Positions 16,840 through 25,757 of a DNA stretch of 58,579 bases are shown here, piece by piece. This stretch comes from an uncultured Opitutia bacterium (GTDB lineage Bacteria; Verrucomicrobiota; Verrucomicrobiia; Opitutales; Opitutaceae). Numbering within the stretch: the stretch's first letter is position 1; each line of letters opens with the position of its first letter. The position numbers were made by a program, and so were the translations under genes. The stretch is from positions 1 to 58,579 of the forward strand of contig CAIONS010000004.1 in assembly GCA_903859715.1 (NCBI GenBank). Reading direction: 5' to 3'. Below the pieces are notes generated by a model, which made no database searches, had not been told where the DNA came from, and saw only the letters and a program-made list of their open reading frames with translations.

Positions 16840-18699
16840 TCACGCCGGCCGGAGGACAGCCTTCACCGTCGCCTTCAGCACCTCGCCCCCACAGCGCAGC
16901 GCGATCCGCTTGGGGTTCGGCGGCTGGTCGATGGTCTCCGTGCTGATTTCCAGCGGGGCTCCGTCGATGCTCACTTCCGCCATCAGCACGGCCGGCCCAT
17001 CGCTCAGACGGATCTTGGAGCCTTGGACGTCGATCTGCCCGAGCGTGATCAGCGCGGATTCAAACGCTGACGGCGTGGCAAACTCCACGCGGTCGATGAC
17101 CGTGACGGATCCATCACCCCGCCGGTCGAAAATAAACTCCCGCTCCAGCCGTCGCAGCGCTGGCACGTCGTAGGCCGGCTTCAGGTCGAACACGACCCGG
17201 TCGGTGTCGTCAGTGAACTCCTTCGCCAGCAGCTTCGTGCGCCATTCGGGACCGGCCTCCTGCAGGCGTCCCGCCACCTTCGGCACCGGGTGGCCGTAGG
17301 AATTCAGCAGCGGGCTGTCGTACCGGTGGATGCTGAAGGTGCGGAAACTATAGATCTCCATCCCGGGATCCAGCACGAGCGTGCGGCCATCGAGCACGAC
17401 CGTGAACGTGCCGAGGTCGTTGTGATTGTGGTTCACGCCGTTGTGGCCGCCGAGCAGCGAGGCCGAGAGCTTCCGCTTCGTGGCCGGGCTCGGCCGGCAG
17501 ACCAGCAGCGAGGAGGCTTCAAACCAGGAGCGCAGTCCCGGTGCGAGGACCGGACGCTGCGGCCGGCGCGGATCGTTCGTGCGAAACATCCAGAGCAGCG
17601 GCTCGACCGCAAACTGCAGGATCATGCCGGCAAAGGGGTCGGTGCCGGCGGCGGCGGGCTCGACCGCGTGGGCCGGCGTGCCCCGGCGGTTGTGCGGCCA
17701 CAGCCGGGTCCATGTCACCGGCTGCACGTCGAGGACACAGTCGGCGTAGGTCGGGAAAACTCCGGGCTGGAGTTCCATCTCGTCGGCAAACCGGGAGGCC
17801 CGCGCCATCTTCGGCTCGTCGAGCAGGTCGATCACCCCGCCGGTCGCCATCCGCAGCGATTCGGACAGCGCGATGTAGTTCGTGAAGCTGTAGCTCCAGT
17901 AGCTCACGCCTTCCACGCAGACCCCGTCGTCGTTGTACCCGTCGCGGGAATTTCTCACCAGGGATTCGGCGAACGCCAGCCAGTAGGCGCGGTCGGCGGC
18001 CGAGGGCAGCAGCGCCGTGGCGGCCTCGGCGCAGCACGCGAGGTAGGCCGCGTTCCAGTTGTGCTTCACGCCGATGCACCAGAACACGTCGCGCCCCGTC
18101 TCGAGCCGCTGGCGCAGCGGTTGAAAGACCCGGAGGTTCGCCTGCTCGAGGATCAGCGCCCGCACGTCGGCCGGCAGCCGCGCACCGAGGATGAAGTCGG
18201 TCTCCGCCAGGTTGGCCAGGTAGTGCACGACGCCGAGGTCGGGCTCGACCGTCTTCAGGTCGAAGTTGAGGCGCTTGAGATCGTTGCCCGGATGAATCCA
18301 CGTGCGCAGCGCGGCGAGCTTGCGGAGGTCGTCGCCGATGACCGCGATAAACTCGCCCGTGTCGTGGATGGCCTCGGCCAGCAGGAACGCCACCTGGCGC
18401 TTCCGCACGACTTGCACGACCACGTTGATGTGCGTCACGTCTTCCTTCGCGAGACAGTCGAGGAACGCGGCGTCGGTCAAATCGGGGTAGGGCTGGGCCG
18501 CGAGTTCGCGCGCGGCCTTCAGGATCGATTGACTGAAAGGATGCGTCTGCCAAGGCGACCAGGCCGCCCGGTCGGTGACCGGTGGCGCGAAGGAGAAGGG
18601 CCCGGGCGGCATCAGGGCCTGCAGTGCCCGCACCCGATCAGGCGAGGGAGCGTACATGACGCCCGGTGGCAGATCGAAATTGAAATCGTAGGCGCCCAT
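16840..18699 (-). CDS. Heparinase II/III-like protein (MGAYDFNF type, copy 1)
   Basis: A 619-residue protein. The first 380 residues look like the alpha/alpha toroid of polysaccharide lyases (GVKHNWNAAYLACC, GVSYWSYSFTNY), and NHNHNDLGTFTVVLDGRTLV at about 430 begins the heparinase II/III-like beta-sandwich. No signal peptide is visible, so it would act in the cytoplasm, unlike classical lyases. The start was set at 18699 because the paralogue at 37719-39572 begins with the same MGAYDFNFD; an in-frame Met 10 codons upstream is less likely. The usual lyase residues Asn, His and Tyr have plausible counterparts (KHNWN, SYWSY, NHNHND). Cleavage of an unsaturated or uronate-containing oligosaccharide is an inference. 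Confidence 0.75.
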   Translation of the reverse strand: MGAYDFNFDLPPGVMYAPSPDRVRALQALMPPGPFSFAPPVTDRAAWSPWQTHPFSQSILKAARELAAQPYPDLTDAAFLDCLAKEDVTHINVVVQVVRKRQVAFLLAEAIHDTGEFIAVIGDDLRKLAALRTWIHPGNDLKRLNFDLKTVEPDLGVVHYLANLAETDFILGARLPADVRALILEQANLRVFQPLRQRLETGRDVFWCIGVKHNWNAAYLACCAEAATALLPSAADRAYWLAFAESLVRNSRDGYNDDGVCVEGVSYWSYSFTNYIALSESLRMATGGVIDLLDEPKMARASRFADEMELQPGVFPTYADCVLDVQPVTWTRLWPHNRRGTPAHAVEPAAAGTDPFAGMILQFAVEPLLWMFRTNDPRRPQRPVLAPGLRSWFEASSLLVCRPSPATKRKLSASLLGGHNGVNHNHNDLGTFTVVLDGRTLVLDPGMEIYSFRTFSIHRYDSPLLNSYGHPVPKVAGRLQEAGPEWRTKLLAKEFTDDTDRVVFDLKPAYDVPALRRLEREFIFDRRGDGSVTVIDRVEFATPSAFESALITLGQIDVQGSKIRLSDGPAVLMAEVSIDGAPLEISTETIDQPPNPKRIALRCGGEVLKATVKAVLRPA

Positions 18700-18780
18700 A
18701 GTGGGCGGAGTCTCCGGTGTCCGATCCAACTGGCAAGAACAGGAAGTGTCCTAATGCGGGAGCATGGAAATCAAACCGTG

Positions 18781-19320
18781 ATCGCGGAAGCGCGGAGAAG
18801 CGGAAACACGGAATTTCAGCCCGTAACAGCCACCGCCCAGTAGCAGCCGACGTGAGAAGGCTGGGTCGACCCCCGGCCCGGAACGCCGGATTATTTTCAC
18901 AGGAGGAAACGGAGAGAACGGAGGGGAGCTTTTAACCACGGATTACACGGATAGCACGGATGCAGAATCCGGATTCGGAATTCCGGTTCTGGAGATCTTA
19001 TCCGGATCGAAATCCGTGCAATCCGTGGTTAGAACGCCTTGGGCCTGCTGATCAGGCCTCTTCCGATCCGTTTTACACGAAGGCCGCAAAGTGCCGCAAA
19101 GATCCGAGCCAACCCCACGTCTTTCGCTCCCTTGGCGGCCCTGGTGTTCAACTCCGAAGCCCTTATCTTCTCCGTTCCCTCCGTTTCCTCCTGTTAAAAA
19201 CAGACCCATTGTTCCGCGCTTCAGTCCCTCCGCGCTTCCGCGATCCTTCAGAAAATGAAATAGGGCAGGTCAAAGACCTGCCCTACCCAAAGCCTTCGCG
19301 TCTTCGCGTTTCAACCCCGG
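18781..19320. repeat. Dense mosaic of intergenic repeats
   Basis: The 18700-19321 gap has no convincing gene. In order it contains TCGCGGAAGCGCGGAGAAGC (18782; also near 21720, 24485, 25382), one arm of the AGTAGCAGCC palindrome (18839), CAGGAGGAAACGGAGAGAAC (about 18899), AACCACGGATTACACGGATA (about 18934) with its inverse ATCCGTGCAATCCGTGGTTA (about 19012), the inverse of the CAGGAGG arm (about 19170-19197) and a GGCAGGTCAAAGACCTGCC palindrome (19264). The arms are again nested. Confidence 0.7.
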
Positions 19321-19321
19321 C

Positions 19322-21637
19322 TCAGAACTCCGCCGAGACCGTGAGGAAATAATTCCGACCCGGCAGGACGTTGAACGCATCCGTCGTGTATGCGGCGGCC
19401 ACATTGGAGCCGATGCTGTCCAGCACCTGGACCTTCTTGTCGAAGATATTGCTGACCTGCAGGCGCACCTTGTAGCTCTTGAACCACGCGCTGTGGTCGA
19501 ACTTCTGGCCGTAGCCGACCGAGAAGTCGCCCAGCCAGTAGCTCATGCTGTCGGCCTCGCGCGCCGCACCGGCACCCGGGATGTCGGGATTCGTGATGGT
19601 GTTGTAGACTGCCCAGCTGCCGACATACTTCTCCGTGAGCGAGCTGAAGAAACCGCCCTGGCTGTAGATGAAGCCCACCGCCGCGGTGGAGTTGGGCACC
19701 GTCGGCACATTCAGGCCGGAGCCCTTGAACACCGCCTGGTTGATCGAGCCGTTGACGTAGGCACTGAGGCCGCCGCCGAGGAAGTACGTGGCCTCGGCCT
19801 CGACGCCGCGGTAATAGGCACCCTTCGCGATGCCGTAGTACAGCGGATCACCGGAGGAATCGGCGGGGCCGTTGTACGCGTAATTCTTGAAGTCGATGTA
19901 GTACGCGTCGAAGTCGGCGTTGAAGCGGTCCTGCTTGAAGACGGTGCCGACCTGATAGTTCGTCGAGAGCTCGGGCTTGATGTTGATGCTGCCGAGATTG
20001 CTGTTGTTGACGTAGAAGGCGTTGGCCTCGCTGGGCGCCTGGAAGCCCTGCGCCACCTCGGCGTAGGCCGCCCAGTCCTTGTCGATCGTGTAATGCGCCG
20101 TCACGGAGGGCGTCGTGTCGGAGTCGGTCCGGGAATCGATGAGCGCCTGGCGGGCCGAGGTCTGGTTGACCACCGCATTCATGTCGCGCTTGAACGACTG
20201 GTACCGCACGCCGGCGTCGAGGTCGAAGGCCGGCGTCACGTGCCAGTCGTACTCGGCGAACGGCTGGAAGGAGGTGTCCTTGTCGACCAGCAGGTATTTG
20301 TAATCGTAGCCGGGAGCCCCGGGCAGCGTGGCCGGATTGCCGCCAGGCGCGGCGGCCTGGTAGAGGGCGGTCGCGGTCAGGTCGATCTGCTCGGCGCCGG
20401 TCGTGTCGTAATTGATGCCGTAGGTGTAGCGGTGGTTGGTGGTCGTATCGTACCAGAGGCCCGCCTTGAACGTGCCGACCGTGCTCTCGTTGGAAATCAT
20501 GAACGTGTCGCCGTAGGTGCGGTATTCGTTCAGCTTGACCGAGCCGAGCATCGTGCCGGCGGCTGCGCCGGAGCCGACCTTGGGTTTCTCGTGGCTCTCG
20601 TTGTCGTAATAGTAGGTGTAGACCTTGTTCTCCAGCCGCCAGCCGTTGCCCAGCAGGGAATCGAGCCCGATGTATTCGAAGTCGGCCTTCTTCTGCTGGT
20701 AGTTGTACTTGCGGTTCAGGGTGTCGAGGTGATTGGCCGCGTTGTTATCCTTCAGGCCGAAGTTGCGGCCAAAAAGATCGATCTGCTGCTGCGTGACGGT
20801 GCTGGGATTGCCGAAGGCGATTTTGTTGACGCTACTCAGCACGGTGAGCGTGGTGTTCTTCCCGATCGGCTGGAGATACTTCACATAGTAAGTGTCGCGC
20901 TGCAGGTCGGAATTCGTGCGATAGCCGTCCGTGGTCATGCGCTGGTAGCTGGCGATCACCGAGGCGTTGTTCAGCGAGGAAAGCAGACCCGAGTTCGCCT
21001 CGAAGTGGCCGAGCTCCGTGTGCCAGCTGCCGTAGCTGAGCGTTGGCACGAACGACATCTCCGTGCGCGGATCCTTGGAGAAGAGCATCATGGTGCCGCC
21101 GAAGGTGGCGTTGCCGATCGTGCTGGCCGTGCCGGGACCGCGGTCGACAATCACCTGGCCCAGCAGCTTCGCGGGAAAGTAACTCGTCGTGTGGTGGGTG
21201 AACGTGTTGTAGTCACCGAACGGGATGCCGTCGAAGGTGACGTTGTAGCCGCCGTCATCGATGCCGCGGATCGTGGTGTGCTTGGCCTCGCTGAGGCCCG
21301 GGCCGTTCGTCTCCACGTTGGCCACGCTCGGGGCGATGTTCGCGATGGTCGCATAATCCGCCGTGGGCGCGACCGCGTTTGAAATATACTCCAGGCCGAT
21401 GACCGACTGCGGCTGGGTGATGGTCAGCTTGCTGTCGGTGGGCGCGCTCGTGAGGGCCGACGTGCGCGGCGCGGCCACTTCGAATTCCTCGAGGCGGACG
21501 ACGCTCCCCTTGTCACCGGCATCCGGGGCCGGATCAGCGTGGAGCGGGACGAAAGCGGCGGCCAGCACGGCCGGGGCTAATTTAAACCAATGACGAAGAC
21601 GTGGTGCGGTTAGGTTCACGCCGCGGAATCTACGCAC
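19322..21637 (-). CDS. TonB-dependent outer-membrane receptor
   Basis: A 771-residue receptor. It has a basic N-terminus and signal peptide (LRHWFKLAPAVLAAAFVPLHA), a plug domain (about 50-190: SVIGLEYISNAVAPTADYAT, TTIRGIDDGGYNVTFDGIPF, VIVDRGPGTASTIGNATFGG), then a beta-barrel ending in the aromatic residue Phe (LTVSAEF), the usual outer-membrane insertion signal. A TonB-box-like EEFEV follows the signal region at about residue 50. The start is uncertain: GTG at 21637 is the longest, and GTG at 21619 is equally good. No SusD-like partner lies nearby. Many characterised relatives import siderophores, vitamins or sugars; the substrate cannot be told here. Confidence 0.9.
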   Translation of the reverse strand: MRRFRGVNLTAPRLRHWFKLAPAVLAAAFVPLHADPAPDAGDKGSVVRLEEFEVAAPRTSALTSAPTDSKLTITQPQSVIGLEYISNAVAPTADYATIANIAPSVANVETNGPGLSEAKHTTIRGIDDGGYNVTFDGIPFGDYNTFTHHTTSYFPAKLLGQVIVDRGPGTASTIGNATFGGTMMLFSKDPRTEMSFVPTLSYGSWHTELGHFEANSGLLSSLNNASVIASYQRMTTDGYRTNSDLQRDTYYVKYLQPIGKNTTLTVLSSVNKIAFGNPSTVTQQQIDLFGRNFGLKDNNAANHLDTLNRKYNYQQKKADFEYIGLDSLLGNGWRLENKVYTYYYDNESHEKPKVGSGAAAGTMLGSVKLNEYRTYGDTFMISNESTVGTFKAGLWYDTTTNHRYTYGINYDTTGAEQIDLTATALYQAAAPGGNPATLPGAPGYDYKYLLVDKDTSFQPFAEYDWHVTPAFDLDAGVRYQSFKRDMNAVVNQTSARQALIDSRTDSDTTPSVTAHYTIDKDWAAYAEVAQGFQAPSEANAFYVNNSNLGSINIKPELSTNYQVGTVFKQDRFNADFDAYYIDFKNYAYNGPADSSGDPLYYGIAKGAYYRGVEAEATYFLGGGLSAYVNGSINQAVFKGSGLNVPTVPNSTAAVGFIYSQGGFFSSLTEKYVGSWAVYNTITNPDIPGAGAAREADSMSYWLGDFSVGYGQKFDHSAWFKSYKVRLQVSNIFDKKVQVLDSIGSNVAAAYTTDAFNVLPGRNYFLTVSAEF

Positions 21638-21718
21638 CTTTTGTTACGGTCCCGTGGCACGATCGTCACGTTGCGGTAAACCCGGATCGCGGAGACGCCG
21701 GGGCGTTGGCCGTTTTAT

Positions 21719-21842
21719 CGCGGAAGCGCGGAGGAGCGGAAACACGGAATCCCGGCCCGTAGCAGCCTCCGCCTAGTAGCAGCCGACGTAAGGAGGCTGA
21801 TTCGACCCCCGACCCGGACCCAGCCTCCTCACGTCGGCTGCT
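21719..21842. repeat. GCGGAAGCGCGGAG unit followed by AGTAGCAGCC palindrome
   Basis: CGCGGAAGCGCGGAGGAGCG at about 21719 is followed at 21775-21842 by a two-arm copy of the AGTAGCAGCCGACGTRAGG palindrome with loop TTCGACCCCCGACCCGGAC. The same pair of units in the same order occurs at about 25382-25477. The 21638-21873 gap holds no gene. Confidence 0.8.
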
Positions 21843-21873
21843 TCGGACCGACAGGATCCGCGGCGAGCGCGCG

Positions 21874-24420
21874 TCAATCATCGTCATCGTCGTCGTCCGT
21901 CTTGGGGTGCGGCTTCAAGAATGCCGCGCGGACCGGCGCCGGCATGCGCGAGGCGGCGCCCTTGACGGAGCGCCAGACGATTTCGTTGAGCACGATGTCA
22001 TCGGCCCGGTCGGCTTCCCGAAAATCCATCCTGGCGGATTCCTTCGCGCCCCAGGCGTCGCGGGTGTTGCGCGCGTGCAAATCGACCTGCGCCGGCCGCG
22101 CAGTGTAGGGCGTCAGGTCCGGGGTCGCGGTAAACGTGGCGAACATGGGCGCGGCCGCGGCATCGAACTGCGACATCGGCTGCAGCCCGAGAATGAGCTC
22201 GATGGTGCGGAGCACGCTGGTCGTGGAATAGAGCGTGGAATCCACGGTGTGGCGCGCCGTGTAGGGGCTGATGACGAAGCAGGGCGTGCGGTGGGCGTCG
22301 ACGTGGTCCGGGCCGTTTTGCCCGTCGTCCTCCAGCACAAAGATGGCGGTGGTGGACCAGAATTTTGAATGGCTCACGGCGTCAACCAGCTGCCCAAGGG
22401 CAAGGTCGTTGTCGGCGACATCCGCGCGCGGCGTGAGGCGGCCCGGGGAGGTGCCGGACGTATGGTCGTTGGGCAGGCGCACCACCTGGAGCCGCGGCAT
22501 GTCGCCCTCGGCCTCGAAGCGTTTCAACTCGGCGGCGAAGCGCGCGGTGCGCTGCACATCCGGGTAATCGAGGTCGAAGCCGCGGTAGAGCGGGTCAATG
22601 TGGTCGCGCAGCACGGGCAGCGACGGCCGCGCGGGCGTGCCGGCGGTGCGGCCGTTGAAGACGAATTCGCCGTAGCTCCGGTAGCTGACGCCGGCCTGCG
22701 CGGCCTGGTTCCACAGGTAGCCGCGCGCCGGGGTCGCGAGGGCGTAGGCGCCCTCGCTGGGGTAGCCGATCTTTTTGCGCTCGTTGTGACCGTAGTTCAT
22801 GGGCCAGGTCTTCTCGACGAAATCGCTCGCATAGGCGCCCATCGTCCACTCGTGGCCGTCGGCACTCACCTCGCCATCGGTGTAGAAATTATCCAGCAAC
22901 ACGAACTCGCGGGCCAGCGCGTGATGGTTGGGCGTGACCGTTTCATCGAAGAGACAGAGCGACGGCGCACCGTTGCCCTCGGGGAGATCGCCGAGGACTT
23001 GGTCGTAAGTGCGGTTTTCCTTCACGACATAGATGACGTGCCGGATGGGCGAGGGATCGCCGAGAATGGCGGGCACCGGGTTGCCGGCGGGAGGCTGCGA
23101 CGCGGGGCGGAGCGATGCAGGCACCGGGCTGTTGGCGAGGACCTCCCTCGTCCAGGCCCCGAACCGCACCGGGCGGTCAGCCACGGCGGGAAGCTTGATC
23201 AGGCTCACCGTGCCCTTCAGGAGACCGCCGATGTAGTCCTGCAGGTCGCGCGGCCGCCGGTCACCGGGAAACGGGCCGGCGGGATTCGCGGCGGAGGTCA
23301 CCCCTTTGCCGTTGGCGACTACCAGTGTACGGCCGTCGGCGCTGACGCGTACCGACGTCGGGAACCAGCCCACGGGAATGAAGCCGAGCGAGACGGCGCG
23401 GCGCGGCGCCGAGATGTCAAAGACCGCGACACTGTTGGTGTTGGCATTCGCAATGAAAAGCAGCTGGCCGTCGGGCGAGAGCGCGAGGCTGTTGGGCATC
23501 GAGCCCGGCGGCGCCGCGGGCGAAAGTGCGGTGGAAAGCGTTTCGAGCCCGCGGCCGGTGGCGGAATCGAGGACGCTAACGGTGTTGGTGTTGGCCTCGG
23601 CGACGAAGAGGCGGCCGTCGCGCGCGAGGACCATTTCATTGGGGTGCGGACCGACCGGCCAGCGGGCGAGTTCCACGCCGGTCTTGGCGTCGAGCACGAG
23701 CACGGCGGCGCAGCCCCACAGGCTGACGTAGACCCGGCCGCGGGCCGGATCGGGCAGGCACGCATAGGGAAACGGCGCATCGGGCGCGTCGGATGGCTGC
23801 GCGCGCTGGCTCTCGGGGCCGGTCTCCGAACCGGTCTGCGCCGTGGCGAGCGCGGTCGACCAAAAGAATTTGCCGGTGGCGGGATCCAGTTTGTCTACGC
23901 GCTGGCCCCAGCCTTCGGCGGCAAAAAGCGCGCCGGAACCGGGCTCGATCGCCAGCCCGACGGGTACGCCGGTTTCCGTCACGGGACGCAATCGGAGCGT
24001 CGTGGGGGCGGAGAGAAAGCCCTGCGAGAAGGCAAAGGCCTGCACGACCTCGAGCGTGGCGCCGCTCACATAGAGGTGCGAGCCGTCCTGGGACCAGGCG
24101 AGTCCGTAGAACGATTCCTCAAGCGAGACCTGCGAAACCTGCCGGCCGGCCTGCAGGTCAATGATGCGGATCTCATGCTGCGAATAACCGCTGTGCAAGA
24201 CCGCGGCAAAGCGGCCGCCGGGATGCAGGGCGATGTTCACCGGGAAATCGCCGACGACCAGCTGGCGTCCCGCGGGACGCAGCGACCATTGGTTGGGCAG
24301 GAGCACGGAGCCATCGCGCTGCAGGCCCGGCAGCGTGACCGGCGGTTTGGCGCCGCCCGGGAGCACGAGCAGACCGAGTGCTGCGGCCCACGCCCAAGCC
24401 CGTCCTCCGTGAATCGTCAT
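21874..24420 (-). CDS. Exported YncE-like beta-propeller / phosphoesterase fusion
   Basis: An 848-residue protein with signal peptide (AWAWAAALGLLVLPGGAKP). Residues about 40-430 contain YVTN-type propeller repeats (GPHPNEMVLARDGRLFVAEA, MPNSLALSPDGQLLFIANAN, ISVGWFPTSVRV-like). From about 470 it resembles the phosphoesterase/phospholipase C-acid phosphatase family: IRHVIYVVKENRTYDQVLGD, then DGEVSADGHEWTMGAY and HRTPCFVISPYT. Metal-binding residues of that family (Glu-Asn near NRTYD; the Asp and His residues later) are present. It ends in seven consecutive Asp. The open frame runs 59 codons further upstream, but that extension translates an intergenic repeat, so the Met at 24420 is chosen. 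Confidence 0.8.
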   Translation of the reverse strand: MTIHGGRAWAWAAALGLLVLPGGAKPPVTLPGLQRDGSVLLPNQWSLRPAGRQLVVGDFPVNIALHPGGRFAAVLHSGYSQHEIRIIDLQAGRQVSQVSLEESFYGLAWSQDGSHLYVSGATLEVVQAFAFSQGFLSAPTTLRLRPVTETGVPVGLAIEPGSGALFAAEGWGQRVDKLDPATGKFFWSTALATAQTGSETGPESQRAQPSDAPDAPFPYACLPDPARGRVYVSLWGCAAVLVLDAKTGVELARWPVGPHPNEMVLARDGRLFVAEANTNTVSVLDSATGRGLETLSTALSPAAPPGSMPNSLALSPDGQLLFIANANTNSVAVFDISAPRRAVSLGFIPVGWFPTSVRVSADGRTLVVANGKGVTSAANPAGPFPGDRRPRDLQDYIGGLLKGTVSLIKLPAVADRPVRFGAWTREVLANSPVPASLRPASQPPAGNPVPAILGDPSPIRHVIYVVKENRTYDQVLGDLPEGNGAPSLCLFDETVTPNHHALAREFVLLDNFYTDGEVSADGHEWTMGAYASDFVEKTWPMNYGHNERKKIGYPSEGAYALATPARGYLWNQAAQAGVSYRSYGEFVFNGRTAGTPARPSLPVLRDHIDPLYRGFDLDYPDVQRTARFAAELKRFEAEGDMPRLQVVRLPNDHTSGTSPGRLTPRADVADNDLALGQLVDAVSHSKFWSTTAIFVLEDDGQNGPDHVDAHRTPCFVISPYTARHTVDSTLYSTTSVLRTIELILGLQPMSQFDAAAAPMFATFTATPDLTPYTARPAQVDLHARNTRDAWGAKESARMDFREADRADDIVLNEIVWRSVKGAASRMPAPVRAAFLKPHPKTDDDDDDD

Positions 24421-24483
24421 GTCCCGACCATGCGCGCTGTCCGGCCCGAGACAAGTGTCGGCCGGCGCCGCGCGAAAATCGTT

Positions 24484-24610
24484 ATCGCGGAAGCGCGGAG
24501 GAGCGGAAACGCGGAATTTCGTCCCGTAACAGCCGTCAGGATCCGAGGTAGGGCGGGTCTCTGACCCGCCTCTTGAGACCATCTGAAGGCAGGTCAAAGA
24601 CCTGCCCTAC
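24484..24610. repeat. GCGGAAGCGCGGAG unit and GTAGGGCGGG paired element
   Basis: TCGCGGAAGCGCGGAGGAGC at about 24484 is followed at 24548-24610 by the GTAGGGCGGGTCTCTGACCC / GGCAGGTCAAAGACCTGCCC pair. The rest of the 24421-24768 gap holds no visible gene; the two flanking genes diverge from it, so both promoters should be here. Confidence 0.75.
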
Positions 24611-24768
24611 TCCAATCCTTCAATCCGACCTTCGCGTCTTCGCGCTTCAACTCCGATTCCGTCTCCAGCAAGCCTAACGCCTATCGCTTATCGCCTAAAA
24701 CCTCCCGCAGCGGGACCTTTCAACGCTCGCCTCCCGGGCCGCGACCGGGCAATCATCCCGCCAACGCC

Positions 24769-25317
24769 ATGGGTAAAACCTTCGAGTCAATCGGCCCCGA
24801 ATTGCAGGACTGGCTCGTGCGGCAGAAGATCTTCTTCGTCGCGACCGCCCCGCTGTCCCTGAACGCCCACATCAATTGCTCGCCGAAGGGCGGCGATACG
24901 TTCCGGATCCTGGGCGAACGCGACGTCGCCTATCTCGATCTCACCGGCAGCGGCATCGAGACCGCCGCGCACGTGCAGGAAAACGGCCGGATCGTGATCA
25001 TGTTCTGCGCGTTTGAGGGCCCGCCGAAAATCGTCCGGCTCCATGGAGCCTCGCGGGTGATTTACCCGGACCAACCGGAGTTTTCCGAAGTGATCGGATT
25101 GTTTCCCGATCTGCCGGGGGCGCGGGCCATCATTCGCGTGGCCGTTTCGCGGGTGTCCGATTCCTGCGGCTATGCCGTGCCGTTCTTCGATTATGTCGGG
25201 GATCGCGACACCCTCGACAAGTGGGCCACGGCCAAGGGCCCCGAGGGCCTGCTGGCCTACCGCGGGCAAAAGAACCGCGTCAGCATTGATGGCATCGCCG
25301 GCTATCGGGACGCCTGA
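24769..25317 (+). CDS. Pyridoxamine 5'-phosphate oxidase (PPOX) family protein
   Basis: A 182-residue cytoplasmic protein with the split-barrel flavin-binding pattern: FFVATAPLSLNAHINCSPKG (about 22-41), VAYLDLTGSGIETAAHVQEN (about 52) and GRIVIMFCAFEGPPKIVRLH (about 74). These resemble the group of PPOX proteins with SPKG and AHVQEN motifs, whose members bind FMN or related cofactors. It is too short and too divergent to be the vitamin B6 enzyme PdxH. The substrate is unknown. It is a single gene flanked by repeats on both sides. Confidence 0.85.
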   Translation: MGKTFESIGPELQDWLVRQKIFFVATAPLSLNAHINCSPKGGDTFRILGERDVAYLDLTGSGIETAAHVQENGRIVIMFCAFEGPPKIVRLHGASRVIYPDQPEFSEVIGLFPDLPGARAIIRVAVSRVSDSCGYAVPFFDYVGDRDTLDKWATAKGPEGLLAYRGQKNRVSIDGIAGYRDA

Positions 25318-25381
25318 CCCGGCCGATGGCCGAATGGCCGAAAGCTTTGCTCCCTTTGCGTGCTTCGCGGTAAATACCGGA

Positions 25382-25556
25382 TCGCGGAAGCGCGGAATCT
25401 CCGGCCAGTAGCAGCCGACGTAAGGAGGCTGATTCGACCCCCGACCCGAAACCAGCCTCCTCACGTCGGCTGCTACTGGCCATCAGGATCCGAGGTAGGG
25501 CGGGTCTCCGACCCGCCTCTTGAGATTACCTGAAGGCAGGTCAAAGACCTGCCCTA
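25382..25556. repeat. Three-unit repeat block
   Basis: A short GCGGAAGCGCGGAA unit (25383), an AGTAGCAGCC palindrome with two arms (25407-25477) and a GTAGGGCGGGTCTCCGACCC pair (25495-25556) follow each other directly. The order resembles the arrangement at 21719 and 24484. The remaining part of the 25318-25757 gap has only a TTCGTGGTTAAAT half-unit near 25700 and no gene. Confidence 0.75.
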
Positions 25557-25757
25557 TCCCAACCCTTCGATCCGTCCTCCACCCCTCCGTGTTTTAATTG
25601 CGTCTCCAGAAAGCCTATCGCCTATCGCGACCCAACCTTTCGGCACTCGCATCCTGTCGTGGGCGTTGCCAACGATACCCTTTCGTGTGGTTCGTGTTTT
25701 TCGTGGTTAAATCCGTCTGTATGATTTCCCGCCGATCTTCCGTGATCCTTCTCCGCC

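Noticed and set aside
17290-18843. A 517-codon plus-strand open frame
   Set aside because: Antisense to the heparinase-like gene and extending into repeats; no recognisable domain.
22369-24564. A 731-codon plus-strand open frame
   Set aside because: Antisense to the propeller/phosphoesterase gene, with shadow composition and no domain.
24421-24597. N-terminal extension of the propeller/phosphoesterase protein
   Set aside because: The added residues (CYGTKFRVSAPPRFRD) translate an intergenic repeat seen elsewhere, and a good signal peptide starts at 24420.
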